Shown here in pieces: positions 49,675-60,696 of a stretch of 64,000 bases of DNA (the first letter of the stretch is position 1; each line of letters begins with the position of its first letter). The notes beneath the pieces were generated by a model. It was given only the letters and a program-made list of their open reading frames with translations. It was not told the DNA's origin and made no database searches. Both the position numbers and the translations under genes were made by a program. Origin of the DNA: Dioszegia crocea. Lineage: Eukaryota > Basidiomycota > Tremellomycetes > Tremellales > Bulleribasidiaceae. The stretch is taken from assembly GCA_001600615.1 (NCBI GenBank), contig BCKK01000001.1, forward strand, positions 3,415,826 through 3,479,825. The letters run 5' to 3'.

Positions 49675-50620
49675 ACTTTTTCGCGTTGATTTTACGTTGA
49701 GGGGTACTTGTACGGGGATGCATTCGGGTTGTGTACGAACACTTGTGGGGAAGTGGACTATGGCGGCATTGCTGGGTTGACGTGCTGTTTGATTGGGTCG
49801 TGCGATGCGTCACTACCGCTCCCAGCTTTGGAGATCCACTGGAGTCGACGCGGTGCATCGTTAAACCGAACGTGGAATGGGAAGTTCAAACGCCTCGAGC
49901 TCCCCGACTTGGAGAATTCATCGTGACCTCGAACACGGTGTTCCAGCTTCAAGCTTCAAGATTGAGTCGCTCTCGATCTGGATCATGTCTCTTTCCCAAC
50001 TGGGATCGGATGACTAACCAAGAATTCTCCAAACCTCTGATCTTCCCAGTCTCACAACTGTAGACGCGCCATTGCGCCTGGTATGACTCAGCAAACCGAC
50101 ATCCCCTTATCTGCACCATCAGGGTATCAAGATCAGGGGTCTGAGACGAGGCATTTGCGTCTCATCATTACAGCGCTCAATGGCGTCAGTCCTAGGCTCG
50201 AATGCCGCTAAAGGGGAATCAGAAGCGCCCGGATGGATGGGGCAAGAAGCTACTCAGGCGTCACGCGGAACGCCTCGCGTCGATTCGCACCGTGTATCGC
50301 AAAGCTCTCGCGCTGATCCCCCGTGAGTCATCAACGGAGGCACGGTAGTTGGACACAGGATGCATAAATATCATCAAGGTCATGGGAAGTCATGATTGAA
50401 ATGGTCTACTGTTACAGAACTAGCCAGAGTCCGAAACAAGATGGGCAGAGGGCGTATACAGTGTAGGTCTATGGAAGGTCGTAGATGCAGCTCAGAGGAA
50501 GATGTCGTTGGGTGTCGTACAGCTGTAACGTATGATATCTAGATCGTGACAGATAAGGGAGATGTGTGATCTTTGAAATAGGTCAGCGAGTGCGCAGACA
50601 CGGTAGGATTAGACTCACAA
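49675..50620. other. Intergenic between convergent genes
   Basis: About 945 bp between RPL23 (+) and the secreted-protein gene (-). Reading both strands gives only short frames without family resemblance. Confidence 0.45.
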
Positions 50621-51280
50621 TTAGGCAGCCAGGGTCGAAGGGGCCTCGCAAGAAAGGGCAATGCGGGCATATTCTGACATGGCAGAGTTCTCGTACATGT
50701 CCTCAGGCCAAGTGGTGTCGATGCACTGAGCGCAGGCGACTAGACGAGTCAGCTGTAGCCCTGTTGCATGAACCTATATGGCGAGGATTTGACTCACGAG
50801 TTGACTCAAGGCCATCGGCACTGCACAGCGCCTCTTCGCCAGACCGCGCGCCCTCGATGGTCCGCACCTTGCAGATCTCGGCGCACTGGACGTGTCGATC
50901 CTCCCACGCCTGAATCTCAGCCTCGTACGAGCCGTAAGTACCGTAGTACTCGGCCTCTGCCGCCAGCTTCTCCGCCTCGTCATCTTCGACCGGAGCCGAG
51001 GTGGAGGGCATAAGAGTTGTGATCTGGCTAGAGAGTCGAGATGCAGAAGAGGCCAGAACGTCAAGTACAGAGTGGGCGATCTGGGGGATGGAGCGACGGT
51101 GGAGTGCCATGGGGTCTTTGGCGGAGAGGAAGGGAGTCGCTGGTGCGGGTTCGGGAGCAGCAATGGGGGCGGGAGCTGTAGAGTCAGAAGTGTACTCTGA
51201 GCGTGGTCATGCGAGAGAAAAGACTTACCAGCCATAACGGAGACAAGGCCGAGTGTGAGGAGTACGGAGAAAGATCGCAT
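50621..51280 (-). CDS. Small secreted cysteine-containing protein, function unknown
   Basis: ATG 51278-51280 encodes a clear signal peptide, MRSFSVLLTLGLVSVMA, followed after an intron by APAPIAAPEPAPATP. The mature part is about 160 residues. Its C-terminal half has six cysteines in the pattern HVQCAEIC...ALC...LACAQC...LSCEAPSTLAA. An even number of cysteines in a secreted protein suggests disulfides. A Tyr/Glu/Ala-rich linker (EKLAAEAEYYGTYGSYEAEI) precedes them. There are three exons; the last is joined in phase 1 after GLEST. I do not recognise a family. A cell-wall or secreted effector-like role would be inference. Confidence 0.75.
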
Positions 51281-51321
51281 GTTGCTTAGATTTTCTAGAA
51301 GAGAGTTTGAGGCCGGCTCGT

Positions 51322-51347
51322 GGTGTGTGTGTGCGTGTGTGTGTGTT
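51322..51347. repeat. GT dinucleotide microsatellite
   Basis: About 26 bp of GT repeats with one C interruption, 42 bp upstream of the secreted-protein start codon, in its probable leader. Confidence 0.88.
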
Positions 51348-51545
51348 CTCGTAGCGACTAGCGCGTATAAGGAGTGTAGTGAGCGTGGAGTGTAGATAGT
51401 AAGACTGAGGCGGAGAGGGATGAAGACCAGCTTCGTTGGGTGTCGTTAGCAAATGAGAGTGAGTTGTGTGGTTGATGGAAGAGCGAAATACATCGCCTCC
51501 TGTTCTTATGTGCTACGCCTGCCTGCACCCTGCCCTGCACCAAAC

Positions 51546-52401
51546 ATGTCTCGACGCGTTCCGTTCCTACCGCCGGGCGGTCGCACGAAAGAAATCAAGA
51601 AGGTCCTTGATGCCGGCAGGTATTAGGTCACCGTTACAAGTCACGCCGTCACGCTGTTGTCACGCCTGGTTCACGGAGATGGATGGCTATCTCCACCCTC
51701 CGTGCGTCAGATCGAAGAGATTTCTGATGAGAAAGTCAAAGCCGATCTCTACAAGTTGCAACAAAGGGTCCTCCACAACAACTCTTATCAGCACTAATCA
51801 GTCACAGCAGCTACTTCATACCCCTGTACCTGCCCGCCGAATCTCCACTGTCCAGAAGCACCCCAAACCTACCCCGCGAATCCCCCATGTCCAAACTCAC
51901 CCACGTCAAAACCCTCATCGCCGCTCTCCCCGCCACACCCCTTCGGCCAGCAGGCACCCCACAACTGTCCAATGCGTTAGAGTCTATCATCGGCCGAGCG
52001 AGTAAACGGGCGGCAGGCGGCGCAGATGATGGAGCAGCGCAGGAGCGGGTCTGGGAGGGAATGAGTGGGAGTTTAGAGAGATTACAGAATGGCGCTGCGG
52101 GTCGAGCTGTGAGTGTTGCTTTGACTCAAGGGGGACTCCGATGTACTTGAGACGGGACGGATGAGAGGGCGATAAGTATCTGTCGAGATGATAGGGGGAA
52201 ATTCTTGTGAGGGTAGAATGGGTAGAATAAGCATGACGAGGCAAATACTGATCAGTGCAGTACCCATTATCCGATCGAACCCTCCGACCAGCCCACGATC
52301 CAATGTACTACACCCGTATAAGAGAAGGAGTCCATCTCTCTGCTCAAGGGAAGGGCCGGAGTTGGTGGAAGAGTTTCTTCCAGCTCAAGGGCGATGCGTA
52401 A
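51546..52401 (+). CDS. Unrecognised multi-exon protein-coding gene
   Basis: Visible only after splicing. ATG 51546 starts MSRRVPFLPPGGRTKEIKKV. A second coding block reads HAVTLLSRLVHGDGWLSPPS and VRQIEEISDEKVKADLY. A 47-nt intron with a CTAAT branch-like site joins it to HSSYFIPLYLPAESPLSRST and SPMSKLTHVKTLIAALPATP. This runs to ERLQNGAAGRA, and a 148-bp intron (52110-about 52257) then leads to YPLSDRTLRPAHDPMYYTRI and GRSWWKSFFQLKGDA with TAA 52399-52401. The total is about 240 residues. The join between exons 1 and 2 is unresolved: the obvious GT...AG pair would be only 21 nt, so the first intron may be unusual or a base may be wrong. No domain recognised; the WW and Tyr-rich end looks conserved. 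Confidence 0.55.
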
Positions 52402-52540
52402 ACATTTAAGGGGGAGGAGGTGAAAACATTGAGGTCCATTGGCGATATCGCGCTACTCGACGAAGTTGAAGCCATTGTCGAAAGTACGCCTAAACTTGTA
52501 TTGTATGAGATATAATCTAGATATAATACCGGCACGGACC

Positions 52541-55500
52541 CTAACCCTCCAGTAAAAGCCTAACGAATCTCTCTCGACCCCCTTCGTTCCCCATAGCCGA
52601 CTTTCCAATGACACTAGGATCCCCCGCTCTCAACCCAAATATCGTCCCGGCCAAGATCTCGACTGGACAGCTATCAGCTCAATCTCACTGACGGGGATGC
52701 GATACACTCACCTAATTCCTCGTTTGCGCCTTCCGCATGATTACTCTGCTGGTCCTCTGAAGCTCCAACCGCCACTCCGGACTCACACGAGCAAAGCCGG
52801 ACCACCGACATTAGCCCAATCAATACCTGCAAGCCTCATCAGCTTGATCCTAACCCTATAGGCAAGATACGCACATTCGTATGTACACCAGGTACACCCT
52901 CAAGACATGCAAATGCCTCGTCGCGAGTCTGAGCAGCCAAGCAGAAGAGGTGCCATTGTCGTGGGACGACGGGTTCGGGAAGGGATTGTAATATGTGGAG
53001 CAGGGCGAGAGAGACCGATTGGGGGGAAGACGATGTTGATGGGATATCGGCGCCTGTGTCAATTGCCTATAGTCGGTAAGACATCTGCAAGGGAGCTAGA
53101 GGCAGGAGAGGAAAGCTCACCTCGATGACGTCCAGCACGTTCGTATCCCCTTGCGCGGTCCCGTCAGGCAGCCACAGACTCGGAACTCCACTTCCATGCT
53201 CCATCAGGTATTCCAATAATCGCCAGACCTCCCTCGCTGGCTTGGACCCGACAGTCGATCCTACCGCTTCACCATCCTTCTGATCACCTTTACTGGGCGT
53301 TGGTGGTGTCCCTTCTACAAGTCTACCAGGGCGGCTTGGAGCAAGTGACTTTCGCTCTGAAATCGGCACAGAATGGATATAGGATGAGAGTGTAGGCAGG
53401 ACATCGAGGGGTAGCCCGACGATCGTTGGAGCAAATGTGGCAGAAAGGGTAATGAACTGCAAGGTCCATCAGTGCCTCGTCCGCCCGGTATACCGCATGG
53501 ACAACTCACAGTGTCTTTGCCATTCTCGACTTGGAGAACCAGTACATCTGAACAGAATCAGCTCGGTGACCTGTAGGATGCGGCCATAGGTAGAGTGTAC
53601 TGACCATTCATATCACTGCCGGCGGATAGATCTCGCGCGTGTTGTTCGTCCACAAACGAAACGATACGCAAGGTGAGTGACTGTCCAGGGTCGACTGAAG
53701 CTGCGGAAGGGAGTATCCAAAAGTGTGGCTTGCCTGGATATTTAGCGCTTGCAATGCAGCTAGGAGGTCAAGACGACTTACAAACAGCCTTACCCACACC
53801 TGGCTCTCGGAACGAGAACGATGCAGGCACTCTGCCGATATTCCGTAGAACGATGTCTTGAACCTCCTGTCGTCGATACCTATCAATCATCAGCTATGAT
53901 CGACCAGACGGCCGATCGTACTTACTTGACTTCTCCGAACTCAATCTCAGTCCGCTGAATCTCCAAAGCCGGCCTCCACATTTCCTCAAGCCTCTCAAGC
54001 TTCCGTCTCGCCTCACTAACAGCATGCTTGCGCTTGATCTCATCAACCACGCGCACTACTGTAGAGTATGTTCCAGACACCGGTCGATGGTCCGACCATA
54101 GTACTTCGTGCAAGCTGTACCTTTCGCATTTGACTGAATACGAACCCTTCCGCCCTGAGTCCGAAGAAGGACCAGCCTGTATCGTGGCGGACGAAGACGG
54201 TATTTTGTAGAGTATACGATCGGTATATGCCGGAGCGCGTCTGTCGTCGAGAGTAGAGCTCCCATGGATGTATTTGTAAGTCCTGCCAAAGTCAGATTCA
54301 GAGCGTCATTCAGCGGCCAGGGGCAGGTCGACTAACGGAGGGAACCCAATCTCGCCCTCGTCATACCCTTCGAATGATTTCCCAGAACGCAACTCCGCTT
54401 TGAGCTACACCACATCAGTGAAGGTCCCGGAGGAACAGACTACCATCCCAGACGAAGAGACACCTACCTGTTCATTCTCCAAGATCCAACCCCATTCCGC
54501 TGCTTTCACCCATCGCTTGATGGCGTCATCCCCCGCGTCGACCCTATAGTTCAGATCGCCCATCCAGAACTAGACATGGGGTCAGCCGATAGCTCGCAGG
54601 AGAAGACACGAAACTTACCAAGATATGACTATCCTCAACACCGGTGATCCTGCCAGGCTCCTCCGGTGAGAAATCCTCTACTGCCAGGGCATCCTCCGAG
54701 CCAACTTTGGTCGTGAATGTCAGTCCAGACTTGAGTGCCTGGTAATCTGCACGTCGGCGGTCGAGAGCATCTGCAAAGGCTGCAAGATCTGGTGTTGTCA
54801 GTGCAGAACTCATGAGGGCAGTTCGATACTTACGAGAGTTGACAAAACAGACTGTCGTGTCGTGTATCTTGAGTCGCACAGCCACACCCTGCATACTTAG
54901 CTGGCCCTCACAACGGCGTCGGAATAGCAAACCGCTTTGTTGCCCTATGTTTGTCAGTGAGATGGTCTACCTATTATCAGAGTACATTACTCACACCAAA
55001 ACCCAGCAACCCGATACCCCTCTCGCTAGTCTCGATTTCGCTCACTGCGCCTTGCAAAGTGGCCTTGATGAAGACTAGCATCAACACTCCAACATATTGG
55101 CTGGTCGCTATCTGCACTTTTGTCAGCTCAATCCCTGCATCCATCAGGAGGGAGGAAACTTACGCAGACGTAATCGACCGCTTTCCCGCCCAGACCGCGG
55201 AGTATCGCGGATTTCCAGTCTTCAGCCCTGGATCCGCCTTGAGAAATGAGCAGAGCGTGACTGCGAAGATCTAGTCAAGCTTAGCGAGTGCCGCTTTGTA
55301 ACAAGGCACAGACTCACCAACTTCTTGAAAGCCAAATACTAGAATATCTTCCTCACCCTCGCCCACCATCTGGGCAAGCTCTACCGTGTCCTTTGGCGGA
55401 AGCCTATCGTTTACGTTGTACGTTGCAGCGCGTATTCTACCATCAGCTCTATCCTCAATAGAGTGTGAACGTTCCCAAGGGTACTTTGACGCTCACTTTA

Positions 55501-56537
55501 TCGGCTGACGGGATGACCATTCCTGCTCGCTCTCAAACACATTTCGTCTCATCCAAGCTACGCGAGAAAAGGACGGGTCGAGGGGGTTCAGATCGTGCTC
55601 GGCGGCAGACTCCATCGCATCATGAGCTGGATTGGCGGGCGACATTAGGCTCAGTGCAGTCATAGGGGTCGATACAGCTATACGGGTCAGCTACATCACT
55701 CGGACTCGAACGCCAAGCTTTGCATGATGCCTCACCTAATGAGATAGGAGAGCCGAGCCCTGAAGTGGATCCTGAGGTCGAAGCCGTGCTGATGCTCGTG
55801 CTGGAGCTGGAAGGAGGCTGGTATTCATCCAAGAGGTCGCTGGGCCCCTCGCAGACATAGTAACCGAGCCAATGAGGCTGAAGGGGATACGATGTCTGAG
55901 TCTCTGTGATAATTAGCCGAGCTCCTGGAGACATGAGAGACTATAAGCACCCCAAACCACTCACTCGATACTGCTTTCAGACGCTTTATCTCACTGACGA
56001 GTGCTTGGGTACGAGGTGTGTCGTTGGCCGACACTCTTATGTCCACCCTATGGGCGGAAGTCCATAGTGCCAGTGTGATGTCTGACTGATTTCAGCTTGT
56101 GAACACCCGAGCAATATCTGATGCTGACTTACGTGGTCGCGCACTGATCTGAAAATGCGATACTGAAGGTGAAGGAGGGGTCTGATTGAGGGCCAGTCCC
56201 AAAGACGGGGTAATTGGAAGGACGTGCACTAAGCGCAGGTCACATGGGGCGGATGGTGGTGAGCGATGGACGAGTATGAAGACCCTACAGGTCTTCAGCT
56301 GAGCGCAAAGGTGTCCCCAGATCACTCAAGAGTGGAGTAGGTCCCAGCCAGGCGAGGAGTGACTTACGCTGCATCGCTCTCCGACACATCCTTCCGCTTG
56401 ACGACCACAGTCCATCCATGGGTGAGATGGGGTCCGTCCACGCGAACGCGGCATGGCAGGCAGGCGAGAACTCGATCATCCGGACGAAACCATCCAGCTA
56501 GCTCCCTCGGTGCTTGTATATCCGTCTTGAATGCCAT
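52541..56537 (-). CDS. OCRL/INPP5B-type inositol polyphosphate 5-phosphatase with ASH-RhoGAP tail
   Basis: Removes the 5-phosphate from PI(4,5)P2 and related lipids on endosomes and Golgi. After a divergent N-terminus (MAFKTDIQAPRELAGWFRPD), the catalytic domain shows AATYNVNDRLPP, ILVFGFQEV, VLMLVFIKATLQGAVSEI, FWMGDLNYRVDAGDDAIKRW, FPPTYKYIHGSSTLDDRRAP followed by AYTDRILYK, and WSDHRPVSGTY. An ASH-like segment follows, IVLRNIGRVPASFSFREPG and FWILPSAASVDPGQSLTLRI. Last is a RhoGAP-like fold, REVWRLLEYLMEHG, IDTGADIP, SVSLALLHILQSLPEPVVP and HTNVLIGLMSV. No arginine finger is evident, as in OCRL, so it is probably a binding module. At least 15 small introns. S. cerevisiae lacks this architecture. 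Confidence 0.88.
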
Positions 56538-56736
56538 TGTAAGGCGTAAGAGTGAGATGAAAGTCAGAAGGAATGCAGCAAAGGGGACGGTCTGAATCTG
56601 AAACTCGGGGCAATCTCGCAGGGTTTCAGGTCAATCTATGACGTGGCAATTCAAGGGGATCCGATACTACTCCCAGATTTCTATTGCGCCCTCCATCTTC
56701 CATCTATTCATCTGATCTCACCATCTCTCATATACA
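56538..56736. promoter_or_regulatory. Divergent promoter, OCRL-like / uL24m
   Basis: Only 199 bp separate the two start codons, which point away from each other. No individual element identified. Confidence 0.45.
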
Positions 56737-58361
56737 ATGTCGGCAGGAGGAGGTGTCACATCAATACCGAAGGGTCAGTCGATCTTTCAGGACTTTGCTG
56801 TAAATTCCATGTAGCCGTACTGACTGTAAACAGGTCTCCACCACCTTGAGGTCGTGCACAAATCGAAATTCTTCTCAAAGTATGTAGCAGCGCTCACTGG
56901 ATTACAGAACAGCTTTCTGATCTGCTTAGATGGCCATCACGGCTTCCTCATCCGCCCACACAGTTCGTTCAGCCAGCTGACCGGATTTGGAGATGGAATA
57001 TCCGGCCACAGGACAAGGTCCGCCTGTTGGTCGGCAGACCCCAGGAGAAGTTCCTCGACGAGAAGGAGGGAGCGAAAGGTGGATGGAGAGTCTACAATGT
57101 AAAAGCTGTCGATCTGGAGAGGAATAAGGTGTATGTTGAAGGATTAAATGTGAGTTTTGCTGCGAGCTGTCGTTGGGAAAGAGTGAGCGAGATCGCTGAT
57201 GCCTTTAAGAGCAAACGATCTGCTACGGCTCGACCTAAACCACACAACTTCGATTCATTAACTGATGAAGAGCGCTCTGCATGGGAGTCATCATCAAACA
57301 TCGCCGCTATGCCTCGGCCGGTCCACTATTCAAATGTGCAACTTTGTGTCGAGGACAAGAAGGGGCCTGAGAGGTATGTTCATTGCCCACCCAAACGATT
57401 CAGCGATCGGAGTCTCCGTCAGTCCGCTGACAAGCCCAGTGTCTTTGCGTCTCGTGTAGCAACATCCACACCTTACTTCAACAAGGGTCTGCGCCGATTA
57501 GAGTGGGATCGGTACGCTTCAAAGTTGACGGGATCATCCGACCAGGTGCCTGATCCAGAGCGAGGTCTTGTGCGGATCCCATGGCCTTCCAAGGCTCTTG
57601 TCAAAAGCCCAGAACGTAAGTCTGAGCTTCAGATTCCCAAGTCTGAACGAGGGAGTAAGTTGTCATTGCCGGCTGACATTTCAGCTACCGAGCTTGATAC
57701 GTCCGAACCAACCCTATCCACACTGAGACTTCCCTCCACTTCCGCACTAATTTCTTCCACTCTCATGGGCGAGCTATTACCCAGCTCCAGCCGTGTACCG
57801 ATCCCCAATTCCGCCCAAGCTAGGGAATGGCTCGACGCCCATGCGGCTTCGCCAGGAACACCCGAGACTGACTCCACGATGCCATTATTCCTCTCCGAGG
57901 AGCTGTCACCGCGCTTCTCACGAGCAAAGAAGACTGCTGGATTCAATGCCAGGCGGGAACTATTGGCCAAGGAGAGGGAGGAGGCTGGAAGAGCGGCTTT
58001 GAGGACATGGGAGGCGGGAGGGAGAGACAAGGGCTTGACTGAAGTACTGGGCCAGGAAGGCGCCGAGGGGCTGGAAGGGGTCAAATTGAGAGGGCGGACG
58101 AGAGCTGAAGTTAGGGAAGCGGCACATGTGCTGTTTGACCAGGAGCAGAAGCGGGTCAAGAAGGAGGTGACACAGGCGAGGAGAGCAGAGCAGATCTGGA
58201 GTGCGGAGTTGGACGGATGGGTCGACACTGCTAAGGGCGAGCATGTGACCCGGAGGAACGCTAGGCGAAGCCTGAAGGAGAAGAAGATAGAGAAGAGGAT
58301 GGAGGACATGCGGGTGCCTCAAGGGAGGAATGTGGTGGTTCCAACCAGCGCAAGGGCATGA
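56737..58361 (+). CDS. MRPL40: Mitochondrial large-subunit ribosomal protein uL24m
   Basis: Three exons. MSAGGGVTSIPKG is joined to LHHLEVVHKSKFFSK and then WPSRLPHPPTQFVQPADRIW. The KOW-type core reads RWNIRPQDKVRLLVGRPQEK, GGWRVYNVKAVDLERNKVYV and RPVHYSNVQLCVED...RYVHCPPKRF, the pattern of bacterial L24 and yeast Mrpl40. A long C-terminal extension (residues about 190-485) is Ser/Lys/Glu/Arg-rich with coiled-coil character near the end. Fungal uL24m proteins are often extended, but this one is notably long. Start ATG 56737; stop 58359-58361. Next gene (COX subunit IV) is also mitochondrial, in the same direction. Confidence 0.85.
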
Positions 58362-58682
58362 CCAGATGGGCTTGTCCTTGGTTCACTCTTCACATCCTAC
58401 GTCTTTCGCTGTATACAGCTTGGCCCGAGCTTGTAGTACTGGGAGTGTAGCATTATGTTCATCCGCGAGCGATGCAACATGATGCAGATACGATGTATAG
58501 AAAGTGCCACATTCGCTTAGCTGTACCGGCTCAGCGATTGGTGGGTGCGGAAATAAAAATTAATCCCGCTCCGGTCCATCCCGTCACTGAGCCATTTGCA
58601 TCCAAGCTGTATCCTGTCTGTTAGTTATATCAAAAAAGAGAGGCCTATAGCTTTATACACAACCACCACTCAGCTATCAGCC
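58362..58682. other. Intergenic between uL24m and COX subunit IV genes
   Basis: About 320 bp. AAATAAAAATTAAT at about 58551-58565 is the most AT-rich element. No gene. Confidence 0.4.
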
Positions 58683-59698
58683 ATGTCCATGTCCATCCTC
58701 CGCTCCCTCCCCCGTTCGGTCCCCCGCTCATCGGCATTATCCCTCCGATCATACGCTTCCGCCGCATCTCCCTCCATCTCCGTCACATCCACCCGCTCTA
58801 ATGCATCCGCACCCGCCCTCGCCAACATTGAGGCCAGCTGGAAGAACCTACCTGCTGAGGAGCAATTCGAGGTGTACCAACAGCTCGAGGAGCTGCAGAA
58901 GCGGGATTGGAAGGAGTTGAGCGTGGATGAGAAGAAGGCCGGTTAGTTCTTTTTCAGATCTGCGGTGGATTAGATTGCGGTCGAGCATGTTTTTGGAGGT
59001 GCGAGGCTACGACCGGCTGTTTCTCTGTGACCGCTTGGAAGATAAACTGTCGATTGAGGATGGATGAGGATGTCTTGGGAGGAGAGGTACAGATCGAAAC
59101 ACTCTGAGCGGACTCTGCATACGGTAGCAGCCAGTCTCGTGCTCAGTATTGAGGCAGCTTGGGCATCATCAGCAGGAGAGACAGAACCGGAGTAGCCGCG
59201 GTAGTGAGAGTACTGCTGGGAGTGGGATTCTAATGGCGATAAGAGCCGTATCCGAGATTCCGACCTGCGCAACTCTCTGTACTGAAATGCTGATCTTTCA
59301 GCCTACTTCGTTGCCTTTGGCCCCCATGGTCCCCGTGCACCAACAATGCCACCAGGGAACACCCAGAAAGTTGTCCTCTACACGGCTGGGGCTGTTGCCG
59401 CCGCTTTCGGTCTCTTCACTTTCGCCCGAAGCCAGGGTATGTGCAATTTCTTCAGATCAAATCGCTCCGATACGGCCATTATTCCTCTATAGATTCGGCC
59501 GCTGACATCTGTAGCTAAGGGACCCGCCCCGACCGTCACCCGAGAATACCAGGAGCAGATGACCGAGTACATGCGCAGCCAGAACCAGAACCCTATTGTG
59601 AGTTGTTCCTCGAGCAATCAAGAGACTGCAGTGCTGATACCATTCAGTCCGGTGTTTCATCGGAAGGATACAAGGGCAAGGGAATGGTGACTTTGTAG
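58683..59698 (+). CDS. COX5: Cytochrome c oxidase subunit IV (yeast Cox5 homologue)
   Basis: Nuclear-encoded inner-membrane subunit of respiratory complex IV. ATG 58683 gives an Arg/Ser-rich mitochondrial presequence (SILRSLPRSVPRSSALSLRS), then IEASWKNLPAEEQFEVYQQL, EELQKRDWKELSVDEKKAAY and FVAFGPHGPRAPTMPPGNTQ. The single TM helix is VVLYTAGAVAAAFGLFTFAR, followed by TVTREYQEQMTEYMRSQNQN and a short tail ending GKGMVTL. Four exons; the first intron (58942-59301) is 360 bp, much longer than average for the window. About 175 residues, right for the family. Confidence 0.93.
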
Positions 59699-60696
59699 AG
59701 CAGCAGAGTGGGGGATATTGGCAAGGTGGTTGTGGAGAGGTAGGAGGGCGAGAGTGTAGCGTGAAGTGGAGAGGTGTGTGGAGACTGGTCCTCGGGAATG
59801 GAGGGCGGTCGGTATCAGTGACGACGGTAGGAGGTATAGATGAGGGGGGAGAAGGTGGCATGTTGAATGGGTACACGCATAGAGGGAGCGTGCTCGTATA
59901 GGCGGGCGGACATATTCCAGATGAACAGATATCGAAATCCCTTTTCGAGGTACAGTCGATCTGTGCTACAACTCGCGGATCGAGTACTTCTTCACTGATT
60001 CTCTGTACCCGTCCAGTGACAAAAACACCTCCATGCCTTTCAATGCCTCTCCTCCTTTCGCTGACCCACACTACTGAAATGTCAGTCCTCCATTGCTCAT
60101 GGGCACACTTAAAAAATAGCATCGGGCAACACAAGGTCTACCTAATCCTAGAAGTGTCCTTTTGCTTGTCAGGAGATGCATCGGCAGTGGCACTATCGGG
60201 ATAGGCCACCTACCTTTCGGCTGTCGCTGCATCATCTAACCCTGAATGACCGTTGCCGGTCGCCTTCTTTCAAATCCCCTTATGTGTGAGTGGGTATGTA
60301 ACATTTGTGAGGTTGGAGCTAGTAGGCGGCGCGACTGCCTTGGTCGAAACTGAAGCTCAATATATCCAGGTCGGTTGACTTGCATTGACATCAGCACAGA
60401 TTGATCGATTGGCATCAATTCACAAGCAATAGGAATATCTGAATTGCATATGTTACAACAAGAGGTAATAACCCTGGAAAGATGACATCCCTATGGCGTA
60501 CAGCAGTACTCTATTAATGAAACACACGCCGGACCAGGTAAACTAACAAGCCTCGTGTATGTTTGGCTTTTAGGCAGATAAATGGACATGATTGGAGAGA
60601 ATTTTGGAGGAGGATATGGGATTGGATTGAATTGGATGATATCGGAAAGTAGGGGATAGCGATAAGTGAGAGTGTTGACAGCCCATCATCGATGAC
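59699..60696. other. Intergenic between convergent COX5 and phytochrome genes
   Basis: About 1 kb of shared 3' flank. Only unrecognisable frames. AT-rich segments around 60400-60680 would suit polyadenylation of the kinase mRNA. Confidence 0.45.

Noticed and set aside
59487..60134. Minus-strand 215-codon frame overlapping the COX5 end
   Set aside because: It is antisense to real COX5 exons, Pro/Ser/Cys-rich without a domain, and runs through a 3' flank.
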